Shown here in pieces: positions 28,022-36,642 of a stretch of DNA of 64,000 bases; the first letter of the stretch is position 1; every line of letters starts with the position of its first letter. A program made the translations under genes and the position numbers. The stretch is from contig CAXUHG010000005.1 of the NCBI GenBank assembly GCA_964250805.1, forward strand, positions 1 to 64,000, written 5' to 3'. Source of the DNA: JBBQVS01 sp964250805. Its GTDB lineage: Bacteria; Chloroflexota; Ktedonobacteria; Ktedonobacterales; Ktedonobacteraceae. Below the pieces are notes generated by a model that was not told the DNA's origin, did no database searches, and saw only the letters and a program-made list of their open reading frames with translations.

Positions 28022-28684
28022 CTACTGTGCGTCGGGTGTTCCGATGCCGCCGCTACATGCTGCCCCTTGCTCTGGGGTTTGTGGACCTTGCTCATAACGA
28101 GATATGAACTGAGCGAGTCGAGAATCACTTGCACTTTTCACCTGCAATTGCAGTCCCCACGCCGAAATGACAACTGGTGATGGCAAGCCGGGGTAAGGAG
28201 AGAGAAGTACATAGGAATGTCCACGCACAAGGCTCTTTAATTGATCAATATCCTGCTGTGCAAGCGAAGGCTGGTAGGTGATCCAGACCGCCCCATGCTC
28301 CATAGAGTGAACCGCGTTTTCGTTAATAACGGACTGGCTGTATATGCCACAGTTCAACCAAACGGGATTGTGGTCTCCTCCGACAGGAGGAACCTGTGGA
28401 TAAGCAACTTTACCTGATACATGGTTGCGGGTCAGATTTTGAAAGGTGACAACTCCTGGAATATTTCCCGTACCATCCGCTGTACTGCTTGCTTGAGAAC
28501 GCATAACCAAGGTGACGACGAGTATAATGAGCAGAACAAGGATGAGGCCACTACCTCCCCAAAGCCATAAGCGGTTGCGGCGGGGTGCTGCCCGGTACCT
28601 CTGTTTAGTTTGGGGAGGTGTCGCTTGCTTATTTGTGGATGAGGATGATTTTTTTCTTTGTCGCGCTCGCTGAGTAGTTTTCAT
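28022..28684 (-). CDS. DUF3105 membrane-anchored protein
   Basis: 220 aa. A basic cytoplasmic N-terminus (about 38 residues, rich in Lys, Arg and Thr) is followed by one membrane helix (LWGGSGLILVLLIILVVTLV) and an external DUF3105 domain recognised by KVAYPQVPPVGGDHNPVW, NCGIYSQSV and HSMEHGAVWITYQP. Conserved His residues hint at metal binding, but no function is established for the family. It converges with the copper locus. Confidence 0.88.
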   Translation of the reverse strand: MKTTQRARQRKKSSSSTNKQATPPQTKQRYRAAPRRNRLWLWGGSGLILVLLIILVVTLVMRSQASSTADGTGNIPGVVTFQNLTRNHVSGKVAYPQVPPVGGDHNPVWLNCGIYSQSVINENAVHSMEHGAVWITYQPSLAQQDIDQLKSLVRGHSYVLLSPYPGLPSPVVISAWGLQLQVKSASDSRLAQFISRYEQGPQTPEQGAACSGGIGTPDAQ

Positions 28685-28760
28685 GGTTCTTTTCTCTGTA
28701 TATTTTTTTCCCTACATGATACGAATAATAAGTGTTTAACGCTTTGTTGGAATGCATCAA

Positions 28761-29558
28761 TTATGCAGCCCATGCCTTGCCATCGGGTCCTGCGGTTAGC
28801 AGTTGAACACCTTCGGGCGTGATGGCGAGCGTATGCTCGAAGTGGGCACTGGGCTTGTTGTCCTGAGTAACAATCGTCCAACCATCGTCGAGCATCTTGA
28901 AGTTTTTGACGCCTGTATTGACCATAGGTTCGACCGCGATGACTACTCCTGGTACTAGCTCGAAGTCGCCATAGACCTCGTACTGGCGCGTATAGTAGTT
29001 GGGTACCTGCACGGATCCGTGCATTTCGCGTCCGATGCTATGCCCCACCAGACCTTCGACAACCGAGAAGCCGGAGCGTTTGACGTATGTCTCGATCTCT
29101 TTAGCAACCTGACTCCATCTGGAACGTTGAGGAATGAGTTCTATCGCGCGGTGTAGCGTTGTCTCCGTTACATCCAGCAATTTTTGCTTGCGTGTATCGA
29201 TCTTGCCTACGGGACGCGTCACGGCGGCATCACCGCACCAGCCATTCAAGCGACACCCGATGTCGATGCTCACAATATCGCCTTCCACAAGACGCCGCGC
29301 ACCTGGAATACCATGCACAATCTGCTCATTGACGGAGATGCATGCAGCAGCAGGAAACGGTGCCTTTGGTCCAGGGACGCCTTTGAAGAGTGCCTCAGCA
29401 GAATGCTCCGCGATGAACTTTTCGACCGCTGCGTTGATTTCGCCCGTCGTAATCCCCGATTGTACCAGTTCAGCTGCGACCTGATGCGCTCCCCACACGA
29501 GTAGACCGGCTTGCCGCATCAGCGCGATCTCTTCCACCGACTTAATATCATTCTTCAT
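28761..29558 (-). CDS. map: Methionine aminopeptidase, type I
   Basis: 265-aa enzyme that removes the initiator Met from nascent proteins. All five metal ligands are present: D99 (VSIDIG), D110 (GDAAVT), H173 (VGHSIG), E210 (AVEPM) and E241 (HFEHT); H180 matches the second catalytic His. GHSIGREMH replaces the usual GHGIGR. AAGGATAG precedes the ATG. It is not in the usual ribosomal-protein operon; instead it follows a PadR regulator gene by 86 bases and its promoter overlaps two palindromic repeats, so this is probably an accessory, regulated copy. Confidence 0.93.
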   Translation of the reverse strand: MKNDIKSVEEIALMRQAGLLVWGAHQVAAELVQSGITTGEINAAVEKFIAEHSAEALFKGVPGPKAPFPAAACISVNEQIVHGIPGARRLVEGDIVSIDIGCRLNGWCGDAAVTRPVGKIDTRKQKLLDVTETTLHRAIELIPQRSRWSQVAKEIETYVKRSGFSVVEGLVGHSIGREMHGSVQVPNYYTRQYEVYGDFELVPGVVIAVEPMVNTGVKNFKMLDDGWTIVTQDNKPSAHFEHTLAITPEGVQLLTAGPDGKAWAA

Positions 29559-29573
29559 AACGTCTATCCTTAC

Positions 29574-29626
29574 TATTCAAATTTGTATATTGCTATCATT
29601 ATTATTCAAATTTGTATGCTTGTCAA
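29574..29626 (-). promoter_or_regulatory. map promoter with duplicated operator
   Basis: On the minus strand TTGACA (29621-29626), 17 bases, AATAAT (29598-29603). The sequence TATTCAAATTTGTAT (plus-strand reading, with a CAAATTTG palindrome) occurs twice, at 29574-29588 and 29603-29617. One copy lies in the spacer and one downstream of the -10. This is a good candidate binding site for the adjacent PadR regulator. Confidence 0.65.
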
Positions 29627-29644
29627 CCGTCAAAACCAGAAGGG

Positions 29645-30169
29645 CTATAAGAGTGTATTGCACTCTACAGTTCGTAGTGTCTCCTCAATCCATCGTAACT
29701 CTGTTTCGATGTGTGCCCTCATAAGCCGTATGCTGATAGGAGAGTTTCCATCGCTAGTATTGTGTGTGGAGTTCAGGGCGTCTAACGAGTCGTGCAGGGC
29801 AATGGCACGGTGGCGCAATGCCTCTTGTAACTCATGTGGAGGGAGGTTGTCCATAAAGGCAAGGGCGATCTGGAACGGGTCAACGGTGGGTTTCATCTCC
29901 CACCAGTATTCGTGAAGTAAGCAGTCAAACTCAGCTTTGCCCTGTGGCGTGATGACGTATTCCGTTTTCGCTGTCTGCTTTTCACCTTTGTTTGTTTGAG
30001 CGACAAGACCCTCTTCTGCCATCTTGCTCAGTGCCGAATAGATCGAACCATAGGCGATATTCGCCCAGCGGTCGGCGTGTAGCAACTCTAGTTCACGCCG
30101 AATGTCGTAGCCGTGTATTGGTTGCTTTTTTGATAAAACGCCTAGAATCAAAAGGCGAATGGAAGACAT
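29645..30169 (-). CDS. PadR family transcriptional regulator
   Basis: 174 aa. The N-terminal winged helix of PadR type (LLILGVLSKKQPIHGYDIRR, YGSIYSALSKMAEEGLV, KTEYVITPQGKAEF) is followed by a C-terminal helical Vir_act_alpha_C-like dimerisation region (HELQEALRHRAIALHDSLDAL). It is likely a repressor responding to a small molecule. It lies directly upstream of map on the same strand; the duplicated operator in the map promoter is its most obvious target. Confidence 0.9.
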   Translation of the reverse strand: MSSIRLLILGVLSKKQPIHGYDIRRELELLHADRWANIAYGSIYSALSKMAEEGLVAQTNKGEKQTAKTEYVITPQGKAEFDCLLHEYWWEMKPTVDPFQIALAFMDNLPPHELQEALRHRAIALHDSLDALNSTHNTSDGNSPISIRLMRAHIETELRWIEETLRTVECNTLL

Positions 30170-30300
30170 ATGTGCCCTTGTTTCTTATTGTCAATGTGTA
30201 TATAACGCCAAAATCGAGTTTCCCACGCCTTAATGTGAGGAATCAATGAGAACCAGGGCGCCCTTGCTCCACCATAGACATTCTTTGGGTTTATTAGACC

Positions 30301-30834
30301 TCACGGAACCAACTGTGCAAGCGTATTCTTATATACTGTATACGAATCACCATCAAAGAGAACAAACATTACCTGTTGCAGACTCGTCGGTTGTTGAATG
30401 TGTTCAATGACGGTTCTCAGTGCTATAGGTGCTGCTTCGCTAATGGGATAGCCGTAGACACCTGTGCTGATCGAGGGGAAGGCAATGCTTTTCAGTTGCC
30501 GTTCCTCCGCTAATTGTAGGCATGTTTGATATGCACTGGCAAGTAGGCGAGCGTCATCCTCGCGTCCGTGATAGATGGGACCGACGGCGTGAAAGACGTA
30601 TTGTGCTTTGAGCCGACCCGCCGTCGTTGCTACTGCGCTACCAGTAGGACAACCATCGTATTTGTTGCATTCCGCCATAATGCTCGGTCCGCCTGCGCGA
30701 TGAATGGCACCATCGACGCCTCCGCCACCAGCAAGAGCCGAATTTGCTGCGTTGACAATGGCGTCCGCCTGTACCTCTACGATATTGCTATGTAGCAGTA
30801 CAAGCGTTACGCCGTGAATAACCTGAGTTGACAT
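30301..30834 (-). CDS. Macro-domain protein (ADP-ribose/O-acetyl-ADP-ribose hydrolase-like)
   Basis: About 177 aa of the MacroD/YmdB type. It shows ADP-ribose-binding hallmarks DAIVNAANSALAGGGGVDGA, IHRAGGPSIMAEC, CPTGSAVATTAG, YVFHAVGPIYHG and ISTGVYGYPISEAA. Members remove ADP-ribose from proteins or hydrolyse O-acetyl-ADP-ribose. The start at 30834 is favoured by GGAAGA five bases upstream. The gene follows the lipoyl E2 gene by only 17 bases, so the two are surely co-transcribed, which is a notable link between a macro domain and a lipoylated enzyme. Confidence 0.92.
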   Translation of the reverse strand: MSTQVIHGVTLVLLHSNIVEVQADAIVNAANSALAGGGGVDGAIHRAGGPSIMAECNKYDGCPTGSAVATTAGRLKAQYVFHAVGPIYHGREDDARLLASAYQTCLQLAEERQLKSIAFPSISTGVYGYPISEAAPIALRTVIEHIQQPTSLQQVMFVLFDGDSYTVYKNTLAQLVP

Positions 30835-30851
30835 GAAATCTTCCATATCTT

Positions 30852-32288
30852 TTACACCAATAAGCCGAATGGCTCCTCTAGCAAGCGTTTCACCTCTTGT
30901 AGGAAGCGAGCAGCGATAGCACCATCGATGGCGCGATGATCGGAGGAGAGCGTGACCTTCATGCGGTCTCGTACTACTACCTGTCCATCGACAACAACGG
31001 GTGTGGGCGTGATCGAGCCAACGGCAAGAATCGCTGATTCGGGCGGATTGATGACGGCGGTAAAGCTATCAACATCAAACATGCCTAGATTGCTGACGGT
31101 GAAGGTTCCACCGCTGAAATCTTCTGGTCGTAGCTTGCCCTGGCGTGCTGCCTCCGCCAAGCGGCGTGTCTCGCGTGCAAGATCGAGCATACTACGCTGG
31201 TCGGCATTACGCACAACTGGCACAATCAAACCCTGTTCCAACGCAACCGCGACGCCGACGTTGACCTGTTTCTTTTGTAGCAAGCGATCTTCCGCAAAGG
31301 AAACATTCACCTCTGGCATGCGAACAAGCGTGCGAGCGACAGCTTTGACGATCAGGTCATTGAAACTGACCTTGATTGGTGTTGGCTCTTTCGCCGCGAA
31401 CTCGTTAATCTGCTTACGTAGCTCTGCTAGTTTACCCGTATCAATTACGCTTGTAACATAGAAGTGTGGTGCCGTTTGCATGCTTTGCGAGAGCCGTTTA
31501 GCGATGGTGCGCCGCATAGCTGTTAGCGGTATCTCGACAACATCGCCACCAACGTTTGCAACGGGTGCAGGTATAGCAACCTCTGGCTCCGCTTGCGGTT
31601 CAACATATGTTTCAGCATAAGGCAGTGTTGGAGTGCTTACCGCTTGCTGGGCAGGAGCCGAAACAGCAGGCGAGGCAAGTGCAGCCTCGACATCTATCTT
31701 AATGATGCGTCCATTAGGTCCTGTACCATGAATTTTCGTATAGTCTAGTTCATGTTCTTCCGCAAGGCGACGCGCCAATGGTGAGATAAACACCCGACCC
31801 TGCTCACCCACTCCTGTACGAGCCTGATTTATCACGCCCTGATTTGTTCCACCCTGACTCGTCGCCTGTTGTGCTGTTGTACTCGCCTCACGATATGCAA
31901 CCTGTGTTTGTCCATTACCAACAACTGAGGCCGAGGCTTCTTTGACCGAGTAGTTGCCGTTTGTGGGTACAGACTTCTGAGCATCAGTGGCTTTCTCGAC
32001 TCCTGTATTGCTAACAGGAGCAGGTACGTTGCTCTCGCCAGGGAGGGCTTCGTCGGCGTTGCCAACAAGGGCGATGCTGGCACCAATCGGAGCAGAATCG
32101 CCTTCGGGCACCAGAATTTTACGTAGCACGCCGCTAGCGAATGCCTCGACTTCGATATTGACCTTATCGGTCTCGATTTCCGCGAGAGGTTCGCCCTTTT
32201 TCACGGAATCGCCTACCTGTTTGAGCCAGCGTAGGATTTTTCCCTCTTCCATTGTGTCGCCCATCTTGGGCATTTCTACTGTCTTCAT
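30852..32288 (-). CDS. pdhC: 2-oxo acid dehydrogenase E2, dihydrolipoyl acyltransferase
   Basis: 478-aa E2 core of a pyruvate-dehydrogenase-type complex. It has one lipoyl domain (lipoylation lysine K42 in EIETDKVNIEV), a Thr/Ala/Gln-rich linker, an E3/E1-binding domain (ISPLARRLAEEHELDY, GTGPNGRIIKIDVEAAL), a second linker, and a catalytic domain ending in SSDHRAIDGAIAARF with H451 and D455. It transfers the acyl group to CoA. It lies downstream of E1beta with a 289-base gap filled by repeat elements. No E3 (lipoamide dehydrogenase) gene is in the window. The substrate could be pyruvate or another 2-oxo acid or acetoin. Confidence 0.92.
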   Translation of the reverse strand: MKTVEMPKMGDTMEEGKILRWLKQVGDSVKKGEPLAEIETDKVNIEVEAFASGVLRKILVPEGDSAPIGASIALVGNADEALPGESNVPAPVSNTGVEKATDAQKSVPTNGNYSVKEASASVVGNGQTQVAYREASTTAQQATSQGGTNQGVINQARTGVGEQGRVFISPLARRLAEEHELDYTKIHGTGPNGRIIKIDVEAALASPAVSAPAQQAVSTPTLPYAETYVEPQAEPEVAIPAPVANVGGDVVEIPLTAMRRTIAKRLSQSMQTAPHFYVTSVIDTGKLAELRKQINEFAAKEPTPIKVSFNDLIVKAVARTLVRMPEVNVSFAEDRLLQKKQVNVGVAVALEQGLIVPVVRNADQRSMLDLARETRRLAEAARQGKLRPEDFSGGTFTVSNLGMFDVDSFTAVINPPESAILAVGSITPTPVVVDGQVVVRDRMKVTLSSDHRAIDGAIAARFLQEVKRLLEEPFGLLV

Positions 32289-32357
32289 ATTTTTTTCTCT
32301 TGTATTGCTGTGTTGTCGATTTTATGGGTACTGATGTATCATGGGCGTGGATTCAGT

Positions 32358-32476
32358 GTAGGGGTCTAACTCATTACACCCTCGTTCCCATTGATTCCGT
32401 CCACAACTATTGAACACATTCCCCAATCCTCGCCAAATGGTTGATGGGGACGAGGGTGTAATGAATTAGACCCCTA
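32358..32476. repeat. Palindromic dispersed element, copy 3 (variant)
   Basis: 119-bp element with ends GTAGGGGTCTAACTCATTAC and the near-complement ...GAATTAGACCCCTAC. It includes GATGGGGACGAGGG near the right end, also found in the copy at 44564-44684. It lies between E1beta and E2. Confidence 0.75.
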
Positions 32477-32525
32477 CATCCACCAATTATTGTATCAACG
32501 GTTATAATTAGTTCCTGCCTTAGTA

Positions 32526-32570
32526 CTCGCGCGATAAATCGCGCATCGGACGTGATAAATCAGTCCCTAC
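32526..32570. repeat. Partial dispersed element (right half)
   Basis: CTCGCGCGATAAATCGCGC ... GATAAATCAGTCCCTAC matches the right half of the copy at 12821-12949. The left half is missing, so it is either a remnant or a solo end. Its right end is only 8 bases from the E1beta stop. Confidence 0.7.
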
Positions 32571-32577
32571 CGTTGCG

Positions 32578-33576
32578 TTATCTGTGTGCGACCGCTGCTG
32601 GCACGATGGCTTTTACGGCGGTGATAACGTCGGCTTTGTTGGGAAGGGCGGCGCGTTCCAGCACCTTCGAGTAGGGCATGGGCACGTCGGCACCTGTGAC
32701 GTGCTGTATGGGTGCATCCATGTAGTCAAAGGCGTGTTCGTAGATAAGGGCGGCAAGCCCCTGTCCCGTGCCGTAGTATTTCCAGCCCTCTTCGGCGATG
32801 ACGACGCGATTGGTCTTCTTTACGGAATCGACAATCAGGTCGATGTCGATGGGGCGCACGCTACGTAAGTCGATTACTTCGGCCTCGATACCCTCTTTCG
32901 CAAGGTCTTCCGCCGCCTGTAGCGTGACGTGGAGCATGCGTGAGAAGGTGATAATAGTCACGTCGCGCCCCTCGCGTTTGATATCGGCTTCGTTGAGGGG
33001 GACAGTATATTCTACTCCCTCGTCGGGTACTTCGCCTTTGACGTTGTAGAGCAGTTCGTGTTCGATGAACAGGACTGGATCGGGGTCGCGCACGGCAGAT
33101 TTGAGCATGCCCTTGGCGTCATAGGGCGTTGCTGGCATCACGACTTTCAAGCCAGGAACATGGGCGTAGAGCGACTCGAACATCTGCGAGTGTTGCGCTC
33201 CACGCTGTGCGCCACCGCCGCCGGGCATACGCACGACAAGCGGAATGCTGGGTTGACCGCCGAACATGTAGCGGAACTTCGCGGCATTGTTAATGAGCAT
33301 GTCGCTGGCGAGCAAGCTGAAATTGACGGTCATGATTTCAAGGATAGGACGTAGACCACCGAGGGCGGCACCAATTGCGGCACCTGTGATGACCTCTTCC
33401 GCGAGTGGAGTATCGCGTACTCGCTTCTCGCCAAATTCCTCAAATAAGCCTTTGGTTACGGCATAGGTGCCACCATAACCAGCGATATCCTCGCCGAGGA
33501 TAAAGACACGCTCGTCGCGCCGCATTTCCTCACGGATAGCTTCGCGTAGCGCGTCACGATACGTTAGTGTACGCAT
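32578..33576 (-). CDS. pdhB: 2-oxo acid dehydrogenase E1 beta subunit
   Basis: 332 aa, transketolase-like beta subunit of the ThDP-dependent E1. Evidence: LTYRDALREAIREEMRRDER, VFILGEDIAGYGGTYAVTKG, RVRDTPLAEEVITGAAIGAA, FIEHELLYNVKGEVP, and a C-terminal transketolase domain (VVIAEEGWKYYGTGQGLAAL). With E1alpha it forms the alpha2beta2 decarboxylase. It lies 50 bases downstream of E1alpha. Confidence 0.94.
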   Translation of the reverse strand: MRTLTYRDALREAIREEMRRDERVFILGEDIAGYGGTYAVTKGLFEEFGEKRVRDTPLAEEVITGAAIGAALGGLRPILEIMTVNFSLLASDMLINNAAKFRYMFGGQPSIPLVVRMPGGGGAQRGAQHSQMFESLYAHVPGLKVVMPATPYDAKGMLKSAVRDPDPVLFIEHELLYNVKGEVPDEGVEYTVPLNEADIKREGRDVTIITFSRMLHVTLQAAEDLAKEGIEAEVIDLRSVRPIDIDLIVDSVKKTNRVVIAEEGWKYYGTGQGLAALIYEHAFDYMDAPIQHVTGADVPMPYSKVLERAALPNKADVITAVKAIVPAAVAHR

Positions 33577-33626
33577 GAGAGTTGTTTCTTTCTTCTGTCC
33601 CAGTTAGCAAACCGGACGAACGATGT

Positions 33627-34643
33627 TTATTTGCGATGAACAACGGCGGTGGAGTTATCGACCAGCACATCAGCGTAAAGTTCTTCGAGCGATGGATCGG
33701 CACTGTTTTCCGCGAATTCGGCGGCGTCTTCGGATACCTGCGTGGCCTTTTCGTCGTTGGCGTCGAACTCAACTTGTGTAGCGAGGCCGTTGTCGAGCAG
33801 CAATTTCTCGAAGATGCCGATGGGGTCGCGTGAAGTGCGCCAGTCGTGTTCCTCTTCGCGTGTGCGGTAGTAGGCCGGATCGGTCATCGAGTGCCCACGG
33901 AAGCGATAGGTTTTCACTTCAAGCAGCGTTGGTCCCTGACCACTACGTGCATACTCGACCGCTCTTTGAGTTGCCTCACGAACCGCGAGAACGTTCATAC
34001 CATCCACCTGCTCGCCAGGGATACCGTAGGCGGCAGCGCGTGGTAACAGATTGCTAATCGACCACGCTTTTTCGACTGCCATACCCATCGAATATTGATT
34101 ATTCTCACAGATATAGACAACGGGCAATTTCCACAGTGCTGCAAGATTGAGTGCCTCGTGGAAGGCACCTTCGTCAACGGCTCCGTCGCCAAAGAAGCAG
34201 AGCGAGACGATATCTTGATTTTGATATTGTGCCGCGAATGCAACGCCAGCCGCGATAGGCATTTGAGCAGCGACGATGCCGTTGCCACCGAGTATGCCTA
34301 GCTCGTTGCTCCACATATGCATGGAGCCGCCTTTGCCCTTGCTGCATCCGGTAATCTTGCCGAACAGTTCAGCCATGACTGCGCGTGGCTCCATGCCTTT
34401 GACGATAGCATGTCCATGTTCGCGGTAACTACAAAGAATTTTGTCGTCGGGACGTAGCGTGCCAATACTGCCGACGCCAATGGCCTCTTGCCCTATGTAT
34501 AGATGCATGAAACCACCGATTTTGCCGCGTGTATATTCTTCCGCGCTCTTCTCCTCAAAGCGGCGTAAGAGAGCCATTTTGTAGTGCATTTCCAGGAGTT
34601 GGGTGCGAGTCAAGCCAGCTAGCGTCGCGTTACTGATCGCCAT
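33627..34643 (-). CDS. pdhA: 2-oxo acid dehydrogenase E1 alpha subunit
   Basis: 338-aa ThDP-binding alpha subunit that decarboxylates the 2-oxo acid. The ThDP motif GDGAVDEGAFHEALN...ENNQYSMG is clear. YRFRGHSMTDPAYYRTREEE matches the pyruvate/acetoin type, and QEAIGVG and RPDDKILCSYREHGHAI are also conserved. AAGGGGGG precedes the ATG. It is the first gene of the E1alpha-E1beta-E2-macro operon; the promoter should lie in 34644-34833, where I see no strong match. Confidence 0.94.
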   Translation of the reverse strand: MAISNATLAGLTRTQLLEMHYKMALLRRFEEKSAEEYTRGKIGGFMHLYIGQEAIGVGSIGTLRPDDKILCSYREHGHAIVKGMEPRAVMAELFGKITGCSKGKGGSMHMWSNELGILGGNGIVAAQMPIAAGVAFAAQYQNQDIVSLCFFGDGAVDEGAFHEALNLAALWKLPVVYICENNQYSMGMAVEKAWSISNLLPRAAAYGIPGEQVDGMNVLAVREATQRAVEYARSGQGPTLLEVKTYRFRGHSMTDPAYYRTREEEHDWRTSRDPIGIFEKLLLDNGLATQVEFDANDEKATQVSEDAAEFAENSADPSLEELYADVLVDNSTAVVHRK

Positions 34644-34833
34644 AAGCCCCCCTTATCTTCTATCAAACAAATATGAAATTGTTGCGAGCGTATATACCTC
34701 TTCCCTGCCATACGGCATTGTATGCGAGAAAGCCTTCGTGTCACACCCCATTGTGTTCTCTTTATGTCTCTCCCTATTTTACATTATTCGTCGGTGGGAT
34801 GCTATAGGGGATTCTTCTTATCAATGACAGTTT

Positions 34834-35892
34834 TTATTTTCCACGTCCTGCATCGGTGAAGCTACTGGTAAAAATACTGATAACTTGAGTTGGATCGAGT
34901 GCTGTAAGCACCTCTACCTGTGTAATCCATTTGACCCATTCAAAGCCGCGCCGACCAGGAGCGACTAAACGTAAGGGAAAACCGTGTTCATGCGAAAGTG
35001 GCTCATCGCCAGAATGAGTAGCTAGCAATGCGCGACGTGCCTCGTCTAATGGAAGGCTCCAACGGTAGCCGGTTATTGAGACAAAACTTACATACTGCGC
35101 GTCTTTAGTGACACTTACAGTATCGAGCAGACGGTCAATAGAGATGCCGTACCAGTGTTGCGTGCTGTAAAAGCCGCCTGTACAATCTAGCGTTGCCTCC
35201 AACATGTCACCTACTGTTAGTTCGTCGTAAGAAAAGTTGTGAGGCTTGCTTACGGCACCTTTCACGACGAGTTGCCACATTTGCACGTCAATGGAATGAG
35301 GTTGGTCGGCTACCCAGCTTGAGGTGGGGAAGGCATTACCTGCATAACTTCCACTTTCACGCGAACCTGTGAAGCGACGTTCCGCGCCTGATAAACGAAG
35401 GGCGCGTTCAGCAATTTGTTGTGTGGGCCAGAGAACACTTCCGCCGAGGAGTAGCGTGCTAAAATGCAAGACGCGTCGCCTCCCAACGATATCGCGTTTG
35501 CGTAACCATTTGAAGCGTGCAAGCATGTGAGATGTGACGGCGATTGTCAATATGAAACCTAAGATAATATGCCAATTCAGTAAATTGAAGCCCGCCACAT
35601 ACCATTCACCACCGCCAACCCACCAGATGCCTGAACCCAGTGTCAATGAGACAAATAGCAATGCTAATAGCCCAAAGACAGTGCGACGATGCCAGTTTTT
35701 AGGATGAAGCAAGCGTGGCAAAACACGTCGTAGTTTGCCCCACAGGAGTAGTACAAGCCAGAGACCCACTATACCGTGCAACGCAAAGATAATCCATTCT
35801 TGCGGGAGGCCACTTATCAGGCTCACGAGACCGAGTATGAAGGCAAGAGCAGTGGCGAGAGCAATACTCCAATCAGTGAGGCGCGGCGACAT
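34834..35892 (-). CDS. Fused haem-b membrane domain plus molybdopterin oxidoreductase (MsrQ-MsrP-like)
   Basis: 352 aa. The N-terminal half has four membrane helices (about 10-30, 34-52, 71-91, 104-124) with His at 39, 108 and 122 suited to haem b binding. A fifth helix (141-157) is preceded by a Tat-like GRRRVLHFSTLLLGG. The C-terminal half is a sulfite-oxidase-type Moco domain with the Mo-ligand Cys C237 (LDCTGGFYSTQHW), NAFPTSSWVADQP, and PGRRGFEWVKWIT. It looks like the membrane quinol-cytochrome subunit and the reductase of a methionine-sulfoxide-reductase-type system in one chain. The substrate is unknown. Confidence 0.85.
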   Translation of the reverse strand: MSPRLTDWSIALATALAFILGLVSLISGLPQEWIIFALHGIVGLWLVLLLWGKLRRVLPRLLHPKNWHRRTVFGLLALLFVSLTLGSGIWWVGGGEWYVAGFNLLNWHIILGFILTIAVTSHMLARFKWLRKRDIVGRRRVLHFSTLLLGGSVLWPTQQIAERALRLSGAERRFTGSRESGSYAGNAFPTSSWVADQPHSIDVQMWQLVVKGAVSKPHNFSYDELTVGDMLEATLDCTGGFYSTQHWYGISIDRLLDTVSVTKDAQYVSFVSITGYRWSLPLDEARRALLATHSGDEPLSHEHGFPLRLVAPGRRGFEWVKWITQVEVLTALDPTQVISIFTSSFTDAGRGK

Positions 35893-35954
35893 ATAGGTGT
35901 CCTTTGAAGTGCTGTTAACTTTCTGTATAGTGTATATACGTCAGTAGACAAGAG

Positions 35955-36029
35955 GGGTGGGGGGGGGGGGGCGAGGGGGGTGGGCACACACGGGGTGTTT
36001 TGTGTGTTGATTGGAGGGGNNNNNNNNNN
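35955..36029. other. Poly-G tract and assembly gap
   Basis: Long G runs with interspersed GT repeats end in exactly ten N at 36020-36029. This is probably a scaffolding gap or low-quality stretch. The whole 242-base spacer (35893-36134) otherwise holds only the inverted repeat at 36044-36068. Confidence 0.9.
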
Positions 36030-36043
36030 AATACATGAGGGGG

Positions 36044-36068
36044 GGCAATCCAGCTAAACTGGATTGCC
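36044..36068. terminator. Small inverted repeat after HU gene
   Basis: GGCAATCCAG and CTGGATTGCC with a 5-base loop, downstream of the HU gene on the minus strand. The U-run (CCCCTTTTG) lies on the plus-strand side, so its role in ending HU transcription is uncertain. Confidence 0.45.
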
Positions 36069-36134
36069 ACCCCTTTTGTTGTTGTCTCTTCCGTAGAGAC
36101 GGATAGGTTGTTGTGGCAGTGAGCAACAATACAA

Positions 36135-36473
36135 CTACTTTTTGGTGATTGCGTCCGAGAGTTCTTTGCCGGGGGTGAAGCGCACGCGGTCTTTCGCGGG
36201 CACCTCGATGACTTCGCGGTTTCGTGGGTTGACGCCTTTACGGGCTGCGCTCTGACGCACCTTGAAGGAGCCGAAGCCCACAAGTTGTACATCGCTGCCG
36301 TCCTGAAGAGCCTCGCGGATGGAGTTGAGGGTTACTTCCAGTACGTCAGCAGCTTGCTTTTGGGTGAGATTTGCCTGTTTAGCAATGCGTTTGACCAGTT
36401 CCTGCCGACCAACAGTATTTGCTGTAGATTCGGTTTTACTTTCGGTTTTATTTGCAGCTTTACTTTCAGCCAT
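36135..36473 (-). CDS. hup: HU-family DNA-binding protein
   Basis: 112 aa. The HU/IHF fold is clear: ELVKRIAKQANLTQKQAADVL, VQLVGFGSFKVRQSAARKG, NPRNREVIEVPAKDRVRFTPG. It has an N-terminal extension of about 22 residues rich in Lys, Glu, Ser and Thr before the usual start, which is absent from ordinary 90-residue HU. AGGAGGATA precedes the ATG. It is a nucleoid-associated DNA-bending protein; the extension could modulate DNA binding. Confidence 0.94.
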   Translation of the reverse strand: MAESKAANKTESKTESTANTVGRQELVKRIAKQANLTQKQAADVLEVTLNSIREALQDGSDVQLVGFGSFKVRQSAARKGVNPRNREVIEVPAKDRVRFTPGKELSDAITKK

Positions 36474-36642
36474 AGGTTTGATATCCTCCTTACAACGCTG
36501 ACACTCGTCGCTTCCACCAACCTTCCTCCTTCAATAGAGTATTAGCAAGCCTGTGGAGCGACTTTACAACCTCACTGCCGTAAGAGAGTATAGCATGCAC
36601 TTTTCAGAAATACAAGTGATTTGGCTCTGTGGGCGGTGTGAT

